This document shows positions 23,017 through 28,232 of a stretch of DNA of 28,232 bases, in pieces (the stretch's first letter is position 1; the number at the start of each line of letters is the position of its first letter). The translations under genes and the position numbers were made by a program. This DNA comes from Oscillospiraceae bacterium. GTDB lineage: Bacteria > Bacillota > Clostridia > Oscillospirales > Ruminococcaceae. The DNA lies in NCBI GenBank assembly GCA_029098085.1, contig JAQXNQ010000045.1, positions 1 to 28,232 on the forward strand, in the 5' to 3' direction. The notes under the pieces were generated by a model. It was given only the letters and a program-made list of their open reading frames with translations, did not search any database and was not told the origin of the DNA.

Positions 23017-23700
23017 TCAGCGCACCACCTTTCGGGACGTCCGATAGTCCACAAAGACGATATTCCCACACATTTCGGAAAGTGGTTCGCCAAAGCAGAT
23101 AACGGTTTGAGGATTCAGTTTATTTAGCATAGCTTCATAACCACGCAGGAAGGGAATCTTTGAGCGCCTACATCCCAGTGTGCTGATGGCCACAACAGCA
23201 TTCTGCTCCACTCCATCAAAGCAGAAATCAAAGCTACGGGAAGTACTCCAGCTAATCGTAGGAATGACCGTTAAACCGTTACTTTGCCAATAGGCTCCGA
23301 CCCATCGATTTTTGGCAACACTTTCAATCTGCCTCCACAAATCCATATCCGCATAAGTAGAAAAATCAGGGGTCAGAAGGAAGGCATACTGCGAATATTT
23401 CGATAAAGTGCGTTCTGGGTGCGTATAGATACCCTCAAAACGGTAGTCATCTACAAAGAAATGTACACCATGCCTACAGTTTGCAGCGTTATCCTTGCTC
23501 CTTGTATCGGAACAGGCAATCAAAGAGATTGCCCGCGTATCAACTTCCTGTCTACGGACAAGAGGGATATTCCATTTACCCTGTCCATCAAAGGAATTTC
23601 GCATAAAAAGCGGACTCTCTCTCATTTCTTTTGTTGTCATCGGTATTTTAGCATCCTTTCTGCGGTTTTTCCGCCTTTTGTTTGTTTTTCCAATAGACAT
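23017..23700 (-). CDS. DUF4417 protein
   Basis: 227 aa. The first 20 residues are strongly basic (KTNKRRKNRRKD); an alternative start is ATG 23640. The body has the DUF4417 pattern as I know it: GVHFFVDDYRFEGIYTHPER, LLTPDFSTYADM, WVGAYWQSNGLTVIPTISW, FDFCFDG, VVAISTLGC and a late LNPQTVICFGEP. Members are spread by phages and conjugative elements in gut Firmicutes; no function is established that I know of. Gene 1 of a leftward trio, placed directly behind a complex ATATGTT operator (23705-23759), so it is probably kept silent by the XRE regulator encoded upstream and released together with its two followers. Confidence 0.8.
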   Translation of the reverse strand: MSIGKTNKRRKNRRKDAKIPMTTKEMRESPLFMRNSFDGQGKWNIPLVRRQEVDTRAISLIACSDTRSKDNAANCRHGVHFFVDDYRFEGIYTHPERTLSKYSQYAFLLTPDFSTYADMDLWRQIESVAKNRWVGAYWQSNGLTVIPTISWSTSRSFDFCFDGVEQNAVVAISTLGCRRSKIPFLRGYEAMLNKLNPQTVICFGEPLSEMCGNIVFVDYRTSRKVVR

Positions 23701-23704
23701 CTGC

Positions 23705-23759
23705 CGCAGAATATGTTAAAATAGCCTTGTTCAAATGGATATGTTCAACATATTCTGCG
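23705..23759. promoter_or_regulatory. Composite operator with three ATATGTT half-sites
   Basis: CGCAGAATATGTT (23705-23717) and AACATATTCTGCG (23747-23759) form a perfect 13-bp inverted repeat. Inside it, ATATGTT-C-AACATAT (23739-23753) is a further perfect palindrome that shares the right arm. TTGAAC/TATTTT on the reverse strand (23748-23743 and 23723-23718) is a weak promoter candidate with a 19-base spacer inside the array. It stands immediately before the DUF4417 start. Confidence 0.7.
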
Positions 23760-23761
23760 TG

Positions 23762-23812
23762 AAAACACATCTGATCGCTGCGCCAACAGTATTTAGATGT
23801 GTTTTTATTTTT
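23762..23812. terminator. Terminator after the ImmA gene
   Basis: AAAACACATCT (23762-23772) and AGATGTGTTTT (23795-23805) form an 11-bp perfect stem. The forward side has a T-rich tail (TTTTTATTTTTC) and the reverse side ends in TTTT, so it can act on both strands, mainly to end the leftward XRE-ImmA transcript. Confidence 0.7.
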
Positions 23813-23834
23813 CTCTTAATTTGATCGCCACCTT

Positions 23835-24386
23835 TTAAGATACATCCCGAAACAGTTTCAAGAGTGTGATTTCATAGCTGGCATAGTCCGACGTTCCATA
23901 TTGCAACCATTTCCGGTAGTACGAATATGCATAGCAAGCTGCCTCATAGCTGACCTCAAAAATATCCGCAATATCGTCTGGATTATTCAGTCTCAGTTTA
24001 TGAACGAGAACAGGCGGAACCAACGCGTACTTTGCAAAGAATTTTACTTCCTTTTCGGCAAGTTCACTGTCCTCGCTGTGATCTAAGACAATATGGCCGA
24101 TTTCATGAAAAATCGTGTTATTGATGCGTCCATAGTCTTTTTGGTCATTATAATAAATGAACCATTTACCGATATTCTTTTCAACGCAAAACCCGTCCTC
24201 GCTTTTTTTGAACAACAACCATCGTTTTGACTCTGGAATGGCAGAGTATGGCATTACTGTAACGCCCATTTTCGTCGCCAGCTCGAATCCATTTACCGGT
24301 ACACAGGATACTTCATACCGGACAAAAAGATCAACAACGATTTGCTTGATTTCTTCATAACGAGTATGCGACAATGAAATTCCCAA
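23835..24386 (-). CDS. ImmA/IrrE-family metallopeptidase
   Basis: 183 aa with the zinc-peptidase motif HEIGHIVLDH (about residues 94-103). The start is a TTG at 24386, supported by AGGAG five bases upstream, and no better ATG lies near. The N-terminal part (VSCVPVNGFELATKMGVTV) is the usual ImmA fold. In ICEBs1 and related elements ImmA cleaves its partner repressor ImmR in response to signals, switching on the element. Here the partner is the XRE regulator encoded two bases upstream. It probably controls the DUF4417 trio as well (inference from the shared islet). The tail after about 150 (AYSYYRKWLQYG) is not recognised. Confidence 0.88.
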   Translation of the reverse strand: MGISLSHTRYEEIKQIVVDLFVRYEVSCVPVNGFELATKMGVTVMPYSAIPESKRWLLFKKSEDGFCVEKNIGKWFIYYNDQKDYGRINNTIFHEIGHIVLDHSEDSELAEKEVKFFAKYALVPPVLVHKLRLNNPDDIADIFEVSYEAACYAYSYYRKWLQYGTSDYASYEITLLKLFRDVS

Positions 24387-24388
24387 AG

Positions 24389-24700
24389 TTACTCCTCTCC
24401 AAACAGGGCATTGATCAGCTCGCGCTTTTCTTGATCCGACATCTTCGCGGCATTTCTTGCAATCATTCTGCGAATCCGCAAATGGCTGTATTCCTCCGTT
24501 TCGATACCAAGCAAAAAGTCAGATGTGGTATGGAGCGCGGTGGCAATGTTGGCCAACATTTCCGGTTTTGGATCCCTGTCTCCAGAAATATATCTAGACA
24601 CAACAGCCTCCGTTACCCCTATGCGTTCGGCCAACTCTTTTTGTGTCATTCCGCGATTCCGTAATGTTTCGGAAATTCGCAAACCCATGTCCTTTCCCAT
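24389..24700 (-). CDS. XRE-family repressor (ImmR-like)
   Basis: 103 aa from ATG 24700, which has AAGGGG seven bases upstream; the frame continues to 24775, but that part overlaps the promoter. A helix-turn-helix of the lambda-Cro type covers residues 8-65 (GMTQKELAERIGVTEAVVSRYISGDRDPKPEML), followed by LHTTSDFLLGI and a short helical tail. The next gene is an ImmA-type peptidase two bases later, the classical repressor/anti-repressor pair of integrative elements. A direct repeat around the -35 of its promoter suggests that it represses itself. Confidence 0.88.
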   Translation of the reverse strand: MGKDMGLRISETLRNRGMTQKELAERIGVTEAVVSRYISGDRDPKPEMLANIATALHTTSDFLLGIETEEYSHLRIRRMIARNAAKMSDQEKRELINALFGEE

Positions 24701-24740
24701 GATATTGCCCCTTTCGATGCTAATTCTCTTAGCTGTATAC

Positions 24741-24769
24741 AGTATATCGCATAATTGCCAATTTGTCAA
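24741..24769 (-). promoter_or_regulatory. Promoter of the XRE-ImmA operon
   Basis: On the reverse strand TTGACA (24769-24764), 17 bases and TATACT (24746-24741): a near-consensus promoter 41 bases before the ATG at 24700. Confidence 0.85.
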
Positions 24770-24781
24770 GTACAATTGCCA
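24751..24781. promoter_or_regulatory. Direct-repeat operator at the XRE promoter
   Basis: ATAATTGCCA (24751-24760) and ACAATTGCCA (24772-24781) are direct repeats 21 bases apart, two turns of the helix, on either side of the -35. A typical placement for autorepression. Confidence 0.6.
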
Positions 24782-24819
24782 TAATTAATGATCCGCAAAA
24801 GTGCTTTTTAGAAAACGTC

Positions 24820-25078
24820 TTACCTCTTCTGCTCCGTCAGATTCTGGTACAGCTTCATCAGCACTGTAACGCAGGTGCTCTCGGTCATATTCCAAACGAA
24901 AAAGCCGTATGCCCGCATCTCATCCCAATAATTCTGCTGATGGACGATGTGTATCCTGCGGCATGATCAACTCATCGTAGAGATCGGCAAGGCTGACATC
25001 CGGGTAGAGAGTGCGAACATCCACGCCATAAAAACAGCGGTATTTTCCACAAAGGTGAGCATAAAAGGCTTTGCTCTT
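24820..25078 (-). pseudogene. C-terminal remnant of a DNA methyltransferase (MmeI-like/type IIL), frameshifted
   Basis: On the reverse strand one frame reads KYRCFYGVDVRTLYPDV then SLADLYDELIMPQ, and a second frame continues HQQNYWDEMRAYGFFVW and MTESTCVTVLMKLYQNLTE before a TAA at 24820. Joined, these match the C-terminal end of class I SAM-dependent DNA methylases of the MmeI type, where a LADLYD-x-x-TMP segment is followed by an AYGF segment. A frameshift separates the two parts and nothing upstream of about 25090 resembles the rest of such an enzyme, so only the tail survived. It sits just outside the XRE-ImmA pair and is bounded on its right by a strong hairpin. Homology judged by eye only. 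Confidence 0.55.
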
Positions 25079-25088
25079 GAGGAAAAGC

Positions 25089-25125
25089 AAAATGTCCCGG
25101 CAGGAACGAATCCCGCCGGGACATT
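25089..25125. terminator. Strong hairpin at the end of the methyltransferase remnant
   Basis: AAATGTCCCGGC (25089-25100) and GCCGGGACATTT (25114-25125) form a perfect 12-bp stem with a 13-base loop. It has A/T at the base on both sides and could end transcripts in either direction, or mark the breakpoint where the methylase gene was lost. Confidence 0.6.
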
Positions 25126-25284
25126 TCTGTATGGAACATATAAGGGGACGGCTGATTCATACACCGTTCCTCAGAGGGAACGACAACAACAAACGCAGAG
25201 GAGATTCGCCCACCCGCAAGAAGGACGTCCGCAATTCCGCAAGCAGAACTTTATGGCTGGCGCCATGCTGCCCTGCGGTTGCGG
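25126..25284. other. Intergenic stretch without supported gene
   Basis: I see no supported coding frame here. It contains one small hairpin (GTTCC-CTCAGA-GGAAC type, near 25163-25180) and marks the change from the A+T-richer islet back to G+C-rich backbone. Confidence 0.5.
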
Positions 25285-25303
25285 CGCGGCCGCTCCGGCC
25301 GCG
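25285..25303. repeat. G+C-rich perfect hairpin
   Basis: CGCGGCCG-CTC-CGGCCGCG: 8-bp perfect arms, 3-base loop, close to the hairpin that follows the glutamate dehydrogenase gene. Confidence 0.55.
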
Positions 25304-25308
25304 AGTCG

Positions 25309-25339
25309 TTCTTGCAGCTTTCTCCGCAAGGAGAAAGCT
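25309..25339 (-). terminator. REP-like hairpin directly behind gdhA
   Basis: AGCTTTCTCC (25316-25325), GCAA loop, GGAGAAAGCT (25330-25339): a perfect 10-bp stem that touches the stop codon of the leftward gene. It is preceded by TTCTTGCAGCT (25309-25319), shared with 22167-22177. There is no T-run, so it may act as a 3' end stabiliser or be a dispersed repeat. Confidence 0.6.
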
Positions 25340-26685
25340 CAGACGCCCTGCGCGATCATGGCAGCGGCGATCTTCTCGAAGCCGGCGATGTTGGCGCCAG
25401 CCACCAGATTGCCCTTCTTGCCGTACTTTTCGGCGGCGTCGTAGGCGCTGTGGAAGATGCCCACCATGATGTCGTGGAGCTTGGCATCCACTTCATCAAA
25501 GCTCCAGCTGTACCGCTGGGAGTTCTGGCTCATCTCCAGACCGGAGGTGGCCACGCCGCCGGCGTTGGCAGCCTTGGCGGGAGCAAACAGAACGCCCGCA
25601 GCCTGGAAGGCCTCGATGGCTTCAGGGGTAGAAGGCATGTTGGCGCCCTCGGCGACAGCCATGACGCCGTTCTTGATCAGGACAGCAGCACTCTCGCCGT
25701 CCAGCTCGTTCTGGGTGGCGCAGGGCAGAGCCACATCGCAGGGGATGGTCCAGATGCCCTTGCAGCCTTCGGTGTAAACGGCGCCGGGCACTCTCTTAGC
25801 GTACTCGGAGATACGGCCCCGCTCCACTTCTTTGATCTGCTTGACCACATCCAGCTTGATGCCGTCAGCGTCGTAGACATAGCCGTTGGAATCGGACAGG
25901 GCGACAACCTTGGCGCCCAGCTGCTGAGCCTTCTGGGTGGCGTAGATGGCCACGTTGCCGGAGCCGGAGATGACCACGGTCTTGCCTTCCAGGGTGTCGT
26001 TCTTCATGCAGGCCAGCATTTCCTTGGTGAAGTACAGCAGGCCGTAGCCGGTGGCCTCGGTACGGGCCAGGGAGCCGCCGTAGCTCAGTCCCTTGCCGGT
26101 GAGGACGCCGGTAAATTCGTTGCAGATCTTTTTGTACTGGCCGAAGAGGTAGCCGATCTCTCTGCCGCCCACGCCGATGTCACCGGCGGGCACGTCGGTG
26201 TCGGGACCGATGTGACGGTACAGCTCGGTCATGAAGGACTGGCAGAAGCGCATGATTTCCATGTCGGACTTGCCCTTGGGGTCGAAGTCGGAGCCGCCCT
26301 TGCCGCCGCCCATGGGCAGACCGGTCAGAGAGTTCTTGAAGCACTGCTCAAAGCCCAGGAACTTGATGACAGAGGTATTGACCGAGGGATGCAGCCGCAG
26401 ACCGCCCTTGTAGGGGCCGATGGCGGAGTTGAACTGAACCCGGTAGCCGCGGTTGACCTGCACATGGCCGGCGTCGTCCACCCAGGGCACGCGGAACTGA
26501 ATGAAGCGCTCCGGCTCCACGATCCGCTCGATGATGCCCAGCTTTTCCAGCTCGGGACGGGCTTCCACCACAGGCTCGAAGGATTCCAGCACCTCGGTGA
26601 CTGCCTGGATGAACTCAGGTTCGCCCGCGTCTCTCTTTTTTACGGTTTCCAGGACTTTTTTCAGATATTCGTTTGTTAACGCCAT
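25339..26685 (-). CDS. gdhA: Glutamate dehydrogenase, probably NADP-linked
   Basis: 448 aa, the normal length for the hexameric class I enzyme. ATG 26685 follows AGGAGGAATGGGAA; the longer frame to 26769 would cross the promoter. Catalytic region blocks: GYRVQFNSAIGPYKGGLRLH (80-99), LPMGGGKGGSDFDPKGKS with Lys129, and VPAGDIGVGGREIGYLFGQY. The nucleotide-binding domain shows VVISGSGNVAIYATQKAQ (GxGxxA) and ALSDSNGYVYD. It makes glutamate from 2-oxoglutarate and ammonium, or runs the reverse, linking amino-acid and carbon metabolism in the cytosol. Single-gene unit with its own promoter; the coenzyme preference is inferred from the family. Confidence 0.96.
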   Translation of the reverse strand: MALTNEYLKKVLETVKKRDAGEPEFIQAVTEVLESFEPVVEARPELEKLGIIERIVEPERFIQFRVPWVDDAGHVQVNRGYRVQFNSAIGPYKGGLRLHPSVNTSVIKFLGFEQCFKNSLTGLPMGGGKGGSDFDPKGKSDMEIMRFCQSFMTELYRHIGPDTDVPAGDIGVGGREIGYLFGQYKKICNEFTGVLTGKGLSYGGSLARTEATGYGLLYFTKEMLACMKNDTLEGKTVVISGSGNVAIYATQKAQQLGAKVVALSDSNGYVYDADGIKLDVVKQIKEVERGRISEYAKRVPGAVYTEGCKGIWTIPCDVALPCATQNELDGESAAVLIKNGVMAVAEGANMPSTPEAIEAFQAAGVLFAPAKAANAGGVATSGLEMSQNSQRYSWSFDEVDAKLHDIMVGIFHSAYDAAEKYGKKGNLVAGANIAGFEKIAAAMIAQGV

Positions 26686-26718
26686 TTCCCATTCCTCCTG
26701 TTTTATGCGTGTAACGGC

Positions 26719-26747
26719 ATTATACACCATTTGCAGAGAAAATGCAA
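26719..26747 (-). promoter_or_regulatory. gdhA promoter with extended -10
   Basis: On the reverse strand TTGCAT (26747-26742), 17 bases ending in TG, and TATAAT (26724-26719). The leader to the ATG at 26685 is about 27 bases after the expected transcript start. Confidence 0.82.
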
Positions 26748-26769
26748 TATTTTTTTGAGAATCCGTCAA

Positions 26770-26882
26770 GTTTTTCTTTGAAACGCATGCTCCATCCCCG
26801 AATCAACCGCCTTTTTGCCGGTTCTTCCCCTCATTTTGTAATATCGGACGGTGCAGAGCACAAAATTCAAAAATTCCTGCAT
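26770..26882. other. Short A+T-rich intergenic stretch
   Basis: No coding frame or clear element is seen between the gdhA promoter region and the terminator at 26883. Confidence 0.5.
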
Positions 26883-26925
26883 GAAAATAAAAGTTCGCTG
26901 AAATTATCCTTCAATTTCAGCGAAC
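26883..26925 (-). terminator. Terminator of the ABC-F gene
   Basis: GTTCGCTGAAATT (26893-26905) and AATTTCAGCGAAC (26913-26925) form a perfect 13-bp stem with a 7-base loop. On the reverse strand it is followed by TTTTATTTTC. It lies about 100 bases past the stop of the leftward ABC-F gene at 27024. Confidence 0.85.
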
Positions 26926-27023
26926 AGTAAAATATGAGGGAAAAGGGAGATTCTCAGAAATGGTTTTGAGGGGAGGAAAGGTGTGCGGCGGAGGTGGTGC
27001 ATTCCTTCACCCTGCACGATCTG

Positions 27024-28232
27024 TCACTCCGTCAGCTCCATCCATTCCTCCATGACGCTGTTCTGCTCGTTCTTTTTCTCCTCCAGCAGCAGGCAGAGCT
27101 CCTCCAGACGCTTATAGTCGGTGTCGGGGGCGGCCAGCTCGGCCTCGATGTCGGCAATCTCCACATCCAGCTCCTCCAGGCGCTTTTCCAGAGCCCGGGC
27201 CCGGGCGCGGGCCTTGGCCTCCTCGGCCTTCTGCTGCTTGGACTTGTAGAAGCTGACCTTCTCGGCGGAGGGGGCCTCCTCCTTTTTGGGGGCAGTTTCC
27301 TGAGCGGAGAGTCTGGCCCGGCGCTGCTGCTCTTCCATATAATAGTCGTAGTTGCCGGGGAAAACCTCCACATGGTCGTCAAAGATCTCGATGATCTTGT
27401 CCGGCACCCGGCGGAGCAGGTACCGGTCATGGGAAACAAACAGCATGGTGCCGGGGAACTCGCAGAGGGCGTCCTCCAGCAGTTCCTTGCTCTGCAGATC
27501 CAGATGGTTGGTGGGCTCGTCCAGCATGAGGAAATTGCCCCGGCCGGCCATGAGGATGGCGAAGGACAGCTTGGCCCGCTCGCCGCCGGACAGGACGCCG
27601 ACCTTCTTATAGACATCCTCACCCATGAGCAGCACCCGGCCCAGCTCGGTGCGGATCTCGGTCTCGGACTTGCGGGGCCAGCGGCTCCACAGCTCCTCCA
27701 GCACGGTCATATTGGGATGCAGGCCCCGGTTCTCCTGATCGAAATAGCTGATCTTGACCTCGGCGCCCCAGCGGTATTTGCCGCTGTCAAAGGGAATCTG
27801 CCCCAGCAGACCCTTCAGAAGAGAGGACTTGCCGATGCCGTTTTCGCCGATGACGGCCACCTTATCCCCCCGGCGGATGTCGAAGGACAGATGGTCAAAC
27901 AGATGCTTGCGCAGCTCCCCCTCCCCCACGGTCAGAGACAGGTCGGAGGCGATGAGCACGTCCTTGACCGGCTCCCGGTCGTAGCTGAAGTGGAGGCTGA
28001 TCTTTTTGTTGTACTCCCGGGGACGGTCGATGCGCTCCATCCGCTCCAGCTTTTTGACCCGCGCCTTGGCGCTCTTGGAGGTGGAGGCCCGCACCAGATT
28101 CTTGGCCACATAGTCCTCCAGATCGGCGATTTCCTCCTGCTGAGCCTCGTACTCCTTTTCCCAGCGGGCCATGAGCTCGGCCTTCAGTGTCTTGTACTTG
28201 GTGTAGTTGCCGGGGAAGATCCGCATGGACTG
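27024..28232 (-). CDS. ABC-F family ATPase, C-terminal two thirds (continues past right edge)
   Basis: At least 402 residues; the start lies beyond the window. The visible part opens in the first domain's end and the interdomain linker (DLEDYVAKNLVRASTSKSAKARVKKLERMER), which in ABC-F proteins contacts the P-site tRNA. The second ATPase domain follows with VIGENGIGKSSLLKG (Walker A), FDQENRGL, VGVLSGGERAKLSFAILMAG (signature) and FLMLDEPTNHLD (Walker B, catalytic Glu). A Lys/Glu/Ala-rich linker leads to a C-terminal coiled coil (EKRLEELDVEIADIEAEL, LLLEEKKNEQNSVMEEW). There are no membrane segments, so it is a soluble ribosome-associated factor rather than a transporter. A housekeeping YdiF/Uup-like role is more likely than antibiotic resistance, but the missing half prevents a firm subgroup. 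Confidence 0.9.
   Translation of the reverse strand, partial: QSMRIFPGNYTKYKTLKAELMARWEKEYEAQQEEIADLEDYVAKNLVRASTSKSAKARVKKLERMERIDRPREYNKKISLHFSYDREPVKDVLIASDLSLTVGEGELRKHLFDHLSFDIRRGDKVAVIGENGIGKSSLLKGLLGQIPFDSGKYRWGAEVKISYFDQENRGLHPNMTVLEELWSRWPRKSETEIRTELGRVLLMGEDVYKKVGVLSGGERAKLSFAILMAGRGNFLMLDEPTNHLDLQSKELLEDALCEFPGTMLFVSHDRYLLRRVPDKIIEIFDDHVEVFPGNYDYYMEEQQRRARLSAQETAPKKEEAPSAEKVSFYKSKQQKAEEAKARARARALEKRLEELDVEIADIEAELAAPDTDYKRLEELCLLLEEKKNEQNSVMEEWMELTE

Noticed and set aside
24947..25444. Forward open frame of 165 codons between the islet and gdhA
   Set aside because: It covers the antisense of the methyltransferase remnant, crosses hairpins and enters the gdhA gene on the other strand; no ribosome site or family pattern.

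Overview
The window looks like a chromosomal stretch of a G+C-rich Firmicute of the class Clostridia, probably a gut member of the Oscillospiraceae/Ruminococcaceae (Faecalibacterium/Gemmiger/Subdoligranulum-like). That placement is an inference from the gene families (YesM/YesN two-component systems, LplA/LplB/YtcP-type sugar importer without its own ATPase, GH36 and GH13_18 enzymes, DUF4417 islet genes, clostridial glutamate dehydrogenase), the strong AGGAGG ribosome sites and the codon choice. No rRNA or tRNA gene was found.

Layout. (1) 1-3234: two damaged signalling genes, a leftward REC-GGDEF-EAL gene whose receiver domain lacks its start, and a rightward hybrid histidine kinase whose extracytoplasmic sensor is missing at an out-of-frame joint. 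(2) 3222-4494: an unrecognised small ORF, then a QueD/PTPS-like protein with a zinc ribbon and without the family's catalytic cysteine. (3) 4511-8493: a leftward pair of Old Yellow Enzyme/2,4-dienoyl-CoA-reductase-like flavin/Fe-S oxidoreductases behind a promoter that carries an A/T-tract palindrome. (4) 8630-12727: a leftward operon of a YesN-type regulator, a YesM-type sensor kinase and an AraC regulator.

(5) 13361-21899: divergent from that operon, a rightward raffinose/sucrose cluster: solute-binding lipoprotein, two permeases, GH36 alpha-galactosidase, a P-loop kinase resembling the sucrose-kinase half of AgaSK, and a GH13_18 sucrose-phosphorylase-family enzyme. Two similar promoters (before the binding protein and before the galactosidase) suggest shared control, plausibly by the neighbouring YesMN pair. 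Import, galactose removal, sucrose phosphorylation and phosphorolysis would form one route. Both ends of the cluster carry, in inverted orientation, a roughly 80-bp structured repeat with a compensatory base change in one of its hairpins.

(6) 22337-25100: an A+T-richer islet: XRE repressor plus ImmA/IrrE metallopeptidase, a DUF4417 protein, a GGRG-type protein and a small protein, with an elaborate ATATGTT operator, and at the right a frameshifted C-terminal remnant of a DNA methyltransferase. Hairpins sharing TTCTTGCAGCT sit at both borders. (7) 25339-26685: glutamate dehydrogenase with a clear promoter. (8) 27024-28232: 3'-terminal part of an ABC-F ATPase that continues past the right edge.
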